A stretch of 19,632 bases of DNA from JBBRHH01 sp038222915 (GTDB taxonomy: Bacteria; Planctomycetota; Phycisphaerae; Tepidisphaerales; Tepidisphaeraceae), in assembly GCA_038222915.1 (NCBI GenBank), contig JBBRHH010000040.1, positions 1 through 19,632 of the forward strand, written 5' to 3'. Made by a program: the position numbers and the translations under genes. Each line of letters starts with the position of its first letter. Position 1 is the stretch's first letter. Positions 6,193-13,711 of this stretch are shown piece by piece. The notes beneath the pieces are model-generated. The model did no database searches. It had not been told where the DNA came from and saw nothing but the letters and a program-made list of their open reading frames with translations.

Positions 6193-8109
6193 ATGTCGGA
6201 CGAAACCCGTGCGCTGCGCATCAAAGACCCTTCCAATCTCAGCAAGATCTTCACGATCCTGTCGATCAGCATTGTCATCTTTGGCCTCTACGCCGCCCAG
6301 GAAGTTCTCGTTCCGCTCGCGCTGGCCGTTCTGATCGCCTTCCTTCTCGCCCCCGTCGTTCGCATGCTTGAGCGTCGCAACATCCCGCGCGGACCTTCGG
6401 TCATTGCTGTCGTACTCCTGACCTTTGGTGTCCTGACATTGATCGGCTGGATCATGTTCCACGAGATGCAGTCGCTGGCCGGCCATTTCACCGAATATCA
6501 GACCAACGTAAAAACGAAGGTCGATGCCTTTACCAGCCACCTCAGATTCCTGAGCCGCATTGAGGCGTTGGGCCACCAGGCTGCGTCGCAGCCAATAGAA
6601 AACCTGACGCGCGTGGAGGTCGTCCAACCCCCGACATCCCCGCTCGTTCTCCTCCGTGACACTGCCGGCCACGCCCTCGGCACCCTCGCCACCGCCGGCA
6701 TCGTGCTCATTTTCGTCATCTTCATGCTCATCGAACGCGAGGACGTGCGCGACCGAGTCATCCGTCTCGTCGGCCGCGGCCGCATCACCGTCACCACCCA
6801 GGCCATGGACGACGCCGGCGACCGCGTCAGCCGCTACCTGTTGATGCAGTCGATCATAAACGGCACCTTTGGCGTCTGCGTGGCAATTGGCCTGTGGATC
6901 ATCGGCATCCCGCAACCAGCCTTGTGGGGGCTTCTCGGAGCCATGTGTCGTTTCGTCCCCTATGTCGGACCCGTCCTCGCGGCCGTTATGCCTTTCTTGC
7001 TCTCCATGGCCGTTTCACAGGCGAACAGTTGGTTGATGACCGCCTACGTTCTGGGTCTCTTCATCGTCCTCGAACTCAGCATCAGTCAGTTTCTCGAACC
7101 CATCCTCTATGGGTCCAGCACAGGAATTTCCGCCCTCGCCATCCTCGTCGCCGCCGTCTTCTGGACTTGGCTCTGGGGCCCGGTCGGCCTCCTCCTCTCC
7201 ACCCCGCTCACCGTCTGCCTCGTCGTCATGGGCAAATACGTCCCCCAACTGGAATTTCTCGACATCATGCTCGGCTCCGAGCCCGTGCTCGAACCGCCAG
7301 CACGCCTTTATCAGCGCCTCGTCGCCGGCGATTACGAAGAGGCCAGCGACTTGATCGATGAATTTCTCGCGACAAAGACTCCCGCACAACTTTACGACGA
7401 CATGATCCTCCCGGCCCTCGCCATGACTGAAGAGGCATTTAAAAACGACCGCCTGGAAGAATCACAGCGTCAGGGCATTGTCGAGATGGTTTCGAAATTG
7501 ATCGAAGACGTCCCCGAGCGCCGCCAGGCCATATTAAAAAAAGGCGACAAGGGCGACAAGCAAACCCCAAAGACAGACGCCAACGAAGACGGCCAGACCG
7601 TCGAAACGCTCGCCCACGGCGCGACAGGCGTCGCGCCCCAGCAGAAAGTCCGCGTCCTCTGCCTCCCTGCCCACGATGCCGCGGACGACAGCGCTTCCGC
7701 CATTCTCAGCCAGGTCCTCCGCCTCGAAGGTTACGACGCCAAGTACGTCAAAGTCGAAGCCCTCGCGGCAGAGATGATGGACCAGATCGCCGCGGAAAAG
7801 CCCGACATCGTCTTCATCGCCGCCGTTCCACCCGACGCCGTGATCTACACCCGCTATCTCTGCAAGCGGCTCGCCCAACGCTTCGACGGCCTCCACATCA
7901 TCGCCGGATTATTCGGAGCCAAAAGCGACCCCGAAAAGCTCGCGACCCGTCTCCGCTCCGACCGAGTCGAAAAGACCGTCACAACGGTCGCGACTGCGAT
8001 CGAAGCCATCTGGCAGATTGCTCATACATTGATTGTGGCAAGAACTGTAAGCACACCGTCCACCCCCGCCACGACGGAAACAACCCCCGTTGGGGCCAAG
8101 GCAACGTAA
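6193..8109 (+). CDS. AI-2E/PerM-family transporter with a C-terminal cobalamin-binding-like module
   Basis: The 638-residue protein begins with an AI-2E family (PerM/YdiK) transporter domain, residues about 18-350, with some seven or eight membrane helices. Typical segments are FVPYVGPVLAA (254-264), ISQFLEPILYGSSTGISAL (297-314) and WGPVGLLLSTPLTVCLVVMGKYVP (328-351). Substrates range from autoinducer-2 to ions and cannot be assigned here. A soluble extension follows. Residues 370-445 are helical and resemble the four-helix cap of B12-binding proteins. After a charged linker, residues 485-612 form a Rossmann-like domain (VRVLCLPAHDAADD, GYDAKYVKV, EKPDIVFIAAVPP). I chose the ATG at 6193 because CCGGAG precedes it by four bases; a GTG at 6166 would add nine residues. 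The gene converges on atpG with six bases between stops. Confidence 0.88.
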   Translation: MSDETRALRIKDPSNLSKIFTILSISIVIFGLYAAQEVLVPLALAVLIAFLLAPVVRMLERRNIPRGPSVIAVVLLTFGVLTLIGWIMFHEMQSLAGHFTEYQTNVKTKVDAFTSHLRFLSRIEALGHQAASQPIENLTRVEVVQPPTSPLVLLRDTAGHALGTLATAGIVLIFVIFMLIEREDVRDRVIRLVGRGRITVTTQAMDDAGDRVSRYLLMQSIINGTFGVCVAIGLWIIGIPQPALWGLLGAMCRFVPYVGPVLAAVMPFLLSMAVSQANSWLMTAYVLGLFIVLELSISQFLEPILYGSSTGISALAILVAAVFWTWLWGPVGLLLSTPLTVCLVVMGKYVPQLEFLDIMLGSEPVLEPPARLYQRLVAGDYEEASDLIDEFLATKTPAQLYDDMILPALAMTEEAFKNDRLEESQRQGIVEMVSKLIEDVPERRQAILKKGDKGDKQTPKTDANEDGQTVETLAHGATGVAPQQKVRVLCLPAHDAADDSASAILSQVLRLEGYDAKYVKVEALAAEMMDQIAAEKPDIVFIAAVPPDAVIYTRYLCKRLAQRFDGLHIIAGLFGAKSDPEKLATRLRSDRVEKTVTTVATAIEAIWQIAHTLIVARTVSTPSTPATTETTPVGAKAT

Positions 8110-8115
8110 CCGCCT

Positions 8116-9027
8116 CTATTTGTTCATCGCCTCAACGCCGCCCATGATTTCCGACAGCTCCGTCGTAATCTGGCTCTGGCGGGCGCGGTTGTATTGCATC
8201 GTCAACGACTTCACCATCTTGTCCGCGTTGTCGGTCGCACTCTTCATCGCCACCATGCGGGCGACGTTCTCGCTCGTCACCGAATCAAGGAACGCCTGGA
8301 ACAACGCGGTCTTCACCGTCAACGGCAGCAATTCATCCAGCAGCACCTCGGGACTCGGCGAGAACTCGTAAATCACCTTTTCGTGGTTCTCCGCAGCCGC
8401 CGGCTTCGCGCCCCCGGCCGGCGCACTCTCCGCAACACCCGCAAGCGGCAACAGCGTGATCACCTCGGCCCGCTGCGTCGCCGCACTGACAAAGTTCATA
8501 TAGGCCACATGCACCGAATCCACTTCACCGCGAACAAACCGGCCCATGAAATCGTCGGCCACTTTATTCACATCCGCAAATCGCGGCATGTCCGAAAATT
8601 GGTCGTATCGCTCGGTGATTGGCCGTTTCTGGAAGTTAAAGTAAGCAACACCCTTCTTCCCCGAAACATACAGATCGATCTTCCGCCCCTCGGCCTCCTG
8701 CGCCCGGATAAACGCCATCGATGCCCGCAGCACACTGCCGTTGTAAGCACCGGCCAACCCACGGTTGCTGGTAATCACCACCAGCGCAACCCGATTGGTC
8801 CGATCCTGCGCCCCAGGCCGGCGCAGCAGCGGATGATCCACATTCCCCACCGTCGCGGCCAATTCGCTCACCAGCTCGCGCACCTTCAGCGTATAAGGTT
8901 TGGTTCCAATCGCCCGCTTCAGCGATTTCTGGTACTTCGCTGTCGCGATCATCTGCATCGTCTTGGTGATCTTCCGGATGTTCCGCACCGCCTTGCGGCG
9001 CTTAACGATCGCACGTGCCTTGGCCAT
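8116..9027 (-). CDS. atpG: ATP synthase F1 subunit gamma
   Basis: This is the rotating central shaft of F1Fo ATP synthase, coupling proton flow to ATP synthesis at the membrane. The 303-residue protein has the family N-terminus (MAKARAIVKRRKAVRNIRKI), the conserved SNRGLAGAYN (87-96) and the C-terminal signature ENVARMVAMKSATDNADKM (253-271) followed by YNRARQSQITTELSEIMGG. A Pro/Ala/Gly-rich stretch (about 195-215) is a modest insertion. The start is preceded by GAGGAG unusually close to the ATG. No other atp gene is adjacent: a membrane protein gene lies upstream and a convergent transporter downstream. A perfect TATAAT at 9122-9127 suggests its own promoter. Confidence 0.95.
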   Translation of the reverse strand: MAKARAIVKRRKAVRNIRKITKTMQMIATAKYQKSLKRAIGTKPYTLKVRELVSELAATVGNVDHPLLRRPGAQDRTNRVALVVITSNRGLAGAYNGSVLRASMAFIRAQEAEGRKIDLYVSGKKGVAYFNFQKRPITERYDQFSDMPRFADVNKVADDFMGRFVRGEVDSVHVAYMNFVSAATQRAEVITLLPLAGVAESAPAGGAKPAAAENHEKVIYEFSPSPEVLLDELLPLTVKTALFQAFLDSVTSENVARMVAMKSATDNADKMVKSLTMQYNRARQSQITTELSEIMGGVEAMNK

Positions 9028-9121
9028 AGCTCCTCAGTATTCAGCGAAAATCGCCTGCAGGGTCGAAAAACTGCCTATCAAAACGAGCAAACGACCTTAC
9101 ACGCCGACCCCCGCATTTGCA

Positions 9122-9127
9122 ATTATA
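9122..9127 (-). promoter_or_regulatory. Putative atpG -10 box
   Basis: The minus strand reads a perfect TATAAT in the 124-base gap upstream of atpG. Transcription would begin near 9115 and give a leader of about 88 bases ending in GAGGAG just before the ATG at 9027. No good -35 hexamer is seen. Confidence 0.4.
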
Positions 9128-9151
9128 CCCGATTGTTGGAAATGCCCCCTC

Positions 9152-10708
9152 TCAGTGCGCTACTTGTGGCGGCGTCAGCACTTCCCCAAATTCGTCGCTG
9201 AAGGCCACCCGCCATCCCAGCCGTTTTAGCGCCGGATGAAACAGACTGTGATGCGGAAGAACGGCCGCATCGGCCGCCACGGTACTCAAAAACTCAAACC
9301 GTTCCTCCTCCGTCCCCAAATAAGTCGCCCGCCAAAACGCCGGCGGATAAACCTGCGTCCGCCCATCCAGCAACACCTGCCAGCCATCCCCCAGCCGCCA
9401 CCCCACATACCCGCCCCAGGTAAAATCCGTGATCACCCGCCCACTCACCGGCGGAACATGATCCACCACATACGCCGCCGCCCCCGTCGGAAATCCCGGC
9501 GCAGCCGCCCCATGCCGGTTCAGCCACCTGGGAAAATCCGCATCCCGCGCCGGAAACGCAGCCCCGATCTGAAACATCCCCAACACCAGTAACCCCGCCA
9601 TTGCCACCTGGACCGCCCGCTTGTCCAGCACCCGATCCGAAAGTCCCGCCAACGCCACAGCCGCCATCGGCCCGGCCACAATTGCAAACACCGGCGCGAA
9701 TCTCCCCCACCGCAGGAGGAGCACCGTACTCCCAACCATCCACACCCACTCCCCAACCCGCACCCCCTTCCGCTTCACGACAACAGACCCAAGAAACATC
9801 ACCACCAGCACCCCCGAAGCCCCACCCATCATCCCTTGAAAAAACGGCTGCATCTCCGCAATGATCCGGCTATGCACCATCGGATCGCGAAACTGATAGT
9901 CCACCGCGCTCCGCACCGCCCCACAAAACATCGGCGTCGCACAGCAGCCCGCAACCGTCAACACCAGCATCACCCCATACCGCCCCGCCCGTCGCCGCTC
10001 GACCAGTGCCCCAACCCACATCGCCAAAATCCAAAGCGGAATCAGCACCACATACAGATGAACATTCGCCAGCAGCGCGGTCACAGGAATAACCACCCAC
10101 ACCAATCGCGTCCGCTCCCCATTCCGTCGATCCCGCACCAACACCCACCCGCAAAACGCCAGCAATAAAATCGCGAATGTCACAGGCCGAAAGCTCAAAT
10201 ATGGCAGCGACAGGAATGCCGCCCCGGCCGTCCCCACAATACTCCCCACCCCCGCCCCGCCCGACATTTCCCGCGCTGACATCCCGATCAACAGCATGAT
10301 CCCCGCCGCCATCAATGCCTGCACCGCCACCGCCGCGCGAAATCCGCCGATCGACCAAACCCGCTCCATCCCAATCTCAGCCAGCCACGAATAAGGCGTC
10401 CACGGTTCCCTGATCGAAGAAAACGAAATCTGATCCACCATCGGCCCAATCCCCTCGCGCTGTAACTGCGCCCCCACCCGCATATGCCAGAACGCATCCG
10501 GGTCCATCGTGTCAAACAGCACGGCCTTCGCCCCCGACGCCAGACAAATCAGGCCCAGCAAAAGCCAGAACCCGATTGCAGCATTGCGAATAGGCGCGCG
10601 TTCTTCCACATCCCTATGTTCGGCACACCGCCACACTTCCAGTAATACGGCTTTCTCCCAATCCCTCTCCCAGTCCGCCTGACCAAATAATTCTCGGACA
10701 CCTGACAA
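9152..10708 (-). CDS. Polytopic membrane protein, GT-C glycosyltransferase-like
   Basis: About 518 residues with many membrane helices (first at about 43-65, others to about 390) and a C-terminal soluble part. The loop after the first helix contains DPDAFWHMRVG (69-79), then DQISFSS and PWTPYSWLAEIG (102-113). This resembles the acidic first loop of GT-C transferases, which use polyprenyl-linked sugars. The C-terminal region has GRVITDFTWGGY and LLDGRTQVYPP, a pattern I recall from uncharacterised membrane proteins of this kind. No family name can be assigned. The long frame opens with TTG at 10708 without a Shine-Dalgarno. GTG codons at 10636 and 10609 are alternatives, and the first helix is retained with any of them. 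The coding strand is very G-rich. Confidence 0.7.
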   Translation of the reverse strand: MSGVRELFGQADWERDWEKAVLLEVWRCAEHRDVEERAPIRNAAIGFWLLLGLICLASGAKAVLFDTMDPDAFWHMRVGAQLQREGIGPMVDQISFSSIREPWTPYSWLAEIGMERVWSIGGFRAAVAVQALMAAGIMLLIGMSAREMSGGAGVGSIVGTAGAAFLSLPYLSFRPVTFAILLLAFCGWVLVRDRRNGERTRLVWVVIPVTALLANVHLYVVLIPLWILAMWVGALVERRRAGRYGVMLVLTVAGCCATPMFCGAVRSAVDYQFRDPMVHSRIIAEMQPFFQGMMGGASGVLVVMFLGSVVVKRKGVRVGEWVWMVGSTVLLLRWGRFAPVFAIVAGPMAAVALAGLSDRVLDKRAVQVAMAGLLVLGMFQIGAAFPARDADFPRWLNRHGAAAPGFPTGAAAYVVDHVPPVSGRVITDFTWGGYVGWRLGDGWQVLLDGRTQVYPPAFWRATYLGTEEERFEFLSTVAADAAVLPHHSLFHPALKRLGWRVAFSDEFGEVLTPPQVAH

Positions 10709-10730
10709 CTGTCGCGCAAATATTCATTTC

Positions 10731-10758
10731 TTGATTTCGCTTCCCATCCCGGTAAAGT
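10731..10758 (+). promoter_or_regulatory. Putative promoter of the riboswitch-btuB unit
   Basis: A -35-like TTGATT (10731-10736) and a -10-like TAAAGT (10753-10758) are separated by 16 bases, each matching consensus at four of six positions. Transcription would begin around 10765, at the 5' edge of the riboswitch aptamer. Confidence 0.4.
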
Positions 10759-10760
10759 CT

Positions 10761-10939
10761 GCCCGCCCACAAGCGGCTGCAAAGCCCGTTTTGGCCAAAA
10801 GCCACAACGAGGGAAGGCGGTTAAAACCCGCCGCGGACGCGCCGCTGTATAGGACACATGGGGCGAAAGCCACTGTCGAAAGACGGGAAGGCAATCGCAG
10901 ACAAATCCCAGTCCTGAGCCAGAAGATCTGCTTGCGGGC
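10761..10939 (+). ncRNA. Cobalamin riboswitch (B12 element)
   Basis: The segment carries the conserved marks of the cobalamin aptamer in order: AGGGAA (10810-10815), GGTTAAAACCC followed by GCCGCTGT, AGCCACTGTCG (from about 10868), CGGGAAGGC, and the B12 box GAGCCAGAAGATCTGC (about 10916-10931; consensus AGCCxGGAGACCxGCC). The outer P1 helix can form between GCCCGC (10761-10766) and GCGGGC (10934-10939). In known examples, bound adenosylcobalamin or another cobalamin represses the downstream gene, usually by blocking translation or terminating transcription. The gene downstream is a BtuB-like receptor, the expected target. I could not compute the fold. The ends are approximate. Confidence 0.9.
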
Positions 10940-11093
10940 TTGAGCCTAACGCAATGTGCGCCGGGCAAAACCGATTCGTCCTCGCGATTTTGGGACGGCC
11001 GGGACAAGCTTCCGCAGGCACCGCCGGCGCACTCCGCCAGCCCCGTGTCCCGCCGCTTTTCCCCACGCCACATCCCAATCCAGCGAGCCTGTT

Positions 11094-11112
11094 GGGCCAC
11101 GCGACTTGGCCC
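11094..11112 (+). promoter_or_regulatory. Hairpin abutting the btuB ribosome binding site
   Basis: GGGCCA and TGGCCC form a perfect six-pair stem with a CGCGAC-T loop, ending one base before the Shine-Dalgarno GGAAGGA (11114-11120). It lies at the end of a 190-base leader between the B12 aptamer and the ATG at 11128. It could be part of the riboswitch expression platform controlling ribosome access. The stem is seen; the function is inferred. Confidence 0.35.
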
Positions 11113-11127
11113 TGGAAGGAAAGTTCC

Positions 11128-13032
11128 ATGCGGCGTTCCACCCTGCGCTTCGGCGCTATTGCTCTGACTACAATCGCAACACTAAAACTTGCCGGGGCCG
11201 ATGCTCCAACTGCGACACCCGCGCCTTCGACACAACCCGCGCCCGCCAGCCCTATCGCCCCCATCGTCGTCACCGCCAATCGCACCTCCACCCCGCTCAG
11301 CGAAGTCGGCAGCGCCATCACCGTCATTGAAGGCAAAGAACTCGAGCGCAAAGGCATCCATCAGCTCTCCGACGCGCTCCGGCAGGTCCCGGCCGTTGAT
11401 GTCGCCCGTTCCGGCGGCCCAAATCAGATCACCTCCGTCTTCATGCGCGGCGCAAATTCCGATCACGTCCTCGTCCTCATTGACGGCGTCACCGTCAACG
11501 ATCCCACCTCCCCCACGCGCGCCTTCGATTTCTCCAATCTCACCCTCGATGACGTCGAACGCATCGAAGTCCTCCGCGGCCCTCAAAGCACGCTCTACGG
11601 CGGCAATGCCATCGGCGGCGTCATCAACATCATCACCCATCGCGGCGAAGGCCCGCCCACCGGCCATCTCTTCGCCGAAGTCGGCTTGTATTCCACCTAT
11701 CGCGAAGGCGGCGTCGTCAGCGGCGGCAGCAAACTCTGGAACTACGCCCTCAGCCTCTCGCGCACCGACTCCCGCGGATTTTCCGCCGCCGACAAATCCG
11801 ACGGCAACGTCGAACCCGACGGCTTCGGCAACACCACCATCGCCGGCCGCGTCGGCTTCACACCCACGCCCAACCTCAGCCTCGACATCATCGGCCGCTA
11901 CCAGAACGGCCTCTCCGACATCGACAACCACGGCGGCGCAGGCGGCGACAACGACGGCCGAATCCTCCGCTACCGCGAATCGTTCCTGAAACTCGCCCCC
12001 CGCTGGATCTCCAACGACGGAAACTACGAACAAACCGGCGGTCTCTCCTACACCCGCTATTACCGCCGCGACACCGGCAATCCAACCGACCCCTTCGACG
12101 GCGCGAGCGACACCTACGGCGGCCTCCTCGAAGCACAGTGGCAGCACAACATCCACCTCATCAAAACCAATACCCTCATCCTCGGCGCTGACTACCAGCA
12201 CCAAGCCCTCAACAGCAACGCCATCGCCCGCCTCACCGACGACATGATCGGCCTCTACGCCCAGGACGAACAATCCTTCTTCGACCGCCTCTTCCTCACC
12301 GGCGGCCTCCGCTACGACCACGACGCCGCCGCCGGTTCCGACGTCACCTATCGCGGAACCATCGCCTATCTCTTCCCCACCAACACCAAACTCCGCGCCA
12401 GCTACGGCACCGGCTTCAAAGTCCCCAGCCTCTTCCAGCTCTTCTCCCCCTTCGGCAACCCCACGCTCGGCTCCGAAAAAACCCGCGGCTGGGATGTCGG
12501 CATCGAACAGTCGTTCTTCAACGACCGTCTCACCGCCGAAGTCACGTACTTCCGAAACGATTTCCGCAACCTCATCGACTTCAACACCGCCACCTTCAAA
12601 TCCGAAAACATCGGCTCCGCCCGCACCCAGGGCATCGAAGTAGGCCTGAACGCCCGCGTCACCGAAGGCCTCACCGTCGGCCTCGGCTACACCTACACCG
12701 ACACCCACAACCTCGTGACCGGGAAGGAACTTCTCCGCCGCGCCCCCCACAAAGCCGAAGTCGATGTCACCTATTCCTACCACCAACGCTGGGACGCCAC
12801 CCTGTCGGGAATCTACTACAGTCAGCGCGACGACTTCCAACCAGTATCCCCCTTCGGCCGAACCCACGTCGGCGGCTACACCCTCGTCGACCTCGCCGCC
12901 AACTACCACCTCACCAAACAGCTCACCCTCTACGGCCGAATCGACAACCTCCTGGACCAGAAATACGAAGAAGTCCTCGGCTTCGGCACCTCCCGAGCGT
13001 CCTTCTACGCCGGCATCCGCTTCGACTTCTAA
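11128..13032 (+). CDS. btuB: BtuB-like TonB-dependent outer membrane receptor
   Basis: The 634-residue protein is a TonB-dependent outer membrane receptor, and the cobalamin riboswitch upstream makes vitamin B12 its likely substrate. A signal peptide covers about residues 1-24. A TonB box-like PIVVTANR lies at 45-52, then the plug domain (about 54-175, with LIDGVTVND, VERIEVLRGPQSTLYGGNAIGGVINIIT) and a 22-strand barrel ending in the terminal aromatic FDF typical of outer membrane proteins. Barrel segments such as LRASYGTGFKVPSLFQLF and GYTYTDTHNLV match BtuB-type receptors. I placed the start at 11128, with GGAAGGA seven bases upstream, because an upstream extension to 10954 has no signal peptide and overlaps the leader. 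No btuC, btuD, btuF or cob gene is nearby. Confidence 0.92.
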   Translation: MRRSTLRFGAIALTTIATLKLAGADAPTATPAPSTQPAPASPIAPIVVTANRTSTPLSEVGSAITVIEGKELERKGIHQLSDALRQVPAVDVARSGGPNQITSVFMRGANSDHVLVLIDGVTVNDPTSPTRAFDFSNLTLDDVERIEVLRGPQSTLYGGNAIGGVINIITHRGEGPPTGHLFAEVGLYSTYREGGVVSGGSKLWNYALSLSRTDSRGFSAADKSDGNVEPDGFGNTTIAGRVGFTPTPNLSLDIIGRYQNGLSDIDNHGGAGGDNDGRILRYRESFLKLAPRWISNDGNYEQTGGLSYTRYYRRDTGNPTDPFDGASDTYGGLLEAQWQHNIHLIKTNTLILGADYQHQALNSNAIARLTDDMIGLYAQDEQSFFDRLFLTGGLRYDHDAAAGSDVTYRGTIAYLFPTNTKLRASYGTGFKVPSLFQLFSPFGNPTLGSEKTRGWDVGIEQSFFNDRLTAEVTYFRNDFRNLIDFNTATFKSENIGSARTQGIEVGLNARVTEGLTVGLGYTYTDTHNLVTGKELLRRAPHKAEVDVTYSYHQRWDATLSGIYYSQRDDFQPVSPFGRTHVGGYTLVDLAANYHLTKQLTLYGRIDNLLDQKYEEVLGFGTSRASFYAGIRFDF

Positions 13033-13060
13033 CGGCCTATCGCGCACGCCGCCACGACGG

Positions 13061-13066
13061 TAGCAT
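13061..13066 (+). promoter_or_regulatory. Possible -10 box of a leaderless transcript
   Basis: TAGCAT ends exactly six bases before the ATG at 13073, the same spacing as at the GNAT gene. It matches TATAAT at four of six positions. No Shine-Dalgarno precedes this ATG and no -35 box is seen. Confidence 0.22.
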
Positions 13067-13072
13067 CTGCCC

Positions 13073-13678
13073 ATGCGGCGGCTGCTATTCAACACCTTCG
13101 TGGCGGCGTCGCTGCTCCTGCTGATCACTTCAAGCGCGATGTGGATGCGAAGCTATTGGATAACCGAGAAATGGGAAAGCACGTTTGCCGTCAAGGATCG
13201 AACCAGCTCTTTTCGCGGCCGCATTTCGCGCGAGATACATTCGTCGTACGGGAGTCTGGGTTATGGTCGATGGACCACGTTCGTCGGCAAGACCCCCGAT
13301 ACTCGTTGGCTTCACCAACCGGAATCTGAACCCGCGGCGCGCGGGGATACACACCACTGGCTGGTCTGGTCAAGCCACTGGAACCTCGAAGGCGCGAAAA
13401 CTTTCGCAGGCTTTATCTGGCATCGGCGGACGAAGAGCAGTCTGTTTTCGGTCGATCCAAAGGATTTCAGCTGGATCCCCGCCGGATGGTCAATGGTCAT
13501 TCCCTACTGGTTCCCAACGCTCCTCTTTACACTGCCGCCACTGTTGTGGATGGCCGTCGTGCGCCGTCGACGCAACCTCAAAAAGACAGGCCTCTGCCCC
13601 ACCTGCGGCTACGATCTCCGTGCCACACCCGACCGTTGCCCCGAATGCGGAATGACATCCATCAAATTGCCCTCCTAG
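13073..13678 (+). CDS. Membrane protein with a C-terminal zinc ribbon
   Basis: A 201-residue protein of unknown function. A membrane helix lies at about 5-25, an extracytoplasmic domain at about 30-137 (rich in Trp, Ser and His, no motif I recognise), and a second helix at about 138-162. A basic RRRR follows and then a Cys4 zinc ribbon with C175, C178, C189 and C192 in the form CPTCGYDLRATPDRCPECG. That tail is found on many otherwise unrelated Planctomycetota membrane proteins. By the positive-inside rule, both ends should be cytoplasmic, with the zinc ribbon at the inner face. The gene follows btuB by 40 bases and could be read from the same transcript, or from a weak box at 13061. Confidence 0.8.
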   Translation: MRRLLFNTFVAASLLLLITSSAMWMRSYWITEKWESTFAVKDRTSSFRGRISREIHSSYGSLGYGRWTTFVGKTPDTRWLHQPESEPAARGDTHHWLVWSSHWNLEGAKTFAGFIWHRRTKSSLFSVDPKDFSWIPAGWSMVIPYWFPTLLFTLPPLLWMAVVRRRRNLKKTGLCPTCGYDLRATPDRCPECGMTSIKLPS

Positions 13679-13681
13679 AAT
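13652..13681 (+). promoter_or_regulatory. Putative promoter of the His-rich exported protein gene
   Basis: ATGACA (13652-13657) and TAGAAT (13676-13681), each one mismatch from the sigma-70 consensus, are separated by 18 bases. Transcription would start near 13688, leaving a short leader that contains GGAGG before the ATG at 13712. This is the best two-box promoter match I saw in the window. The -35 box lies within the end of the preceding gene. Confidence 0.5.
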
Positions 13682-13711
13682 AATGGAGTCAATCAAACCG
13701 GCGGAGGAATT

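Noticed and set aside
10954..11127. An N-terminal extension of the receptor reading frame into the riboswitch leader
   Set aside because: The extension has no signal peptide features. The start at 11128 has GGAAGGA and begins a normal export signal.
11182..13128. A 648-codon open frame on the minus strand opposite the btuB-like gene
   Set aside because: The plus-strand frame has a full TonB-dependent receptor with signal peptide, plug and barrel. The antisense product is Gly/Val/Glu/Ala-rich with no recognisable domain, as expected opposite C-ending codons.
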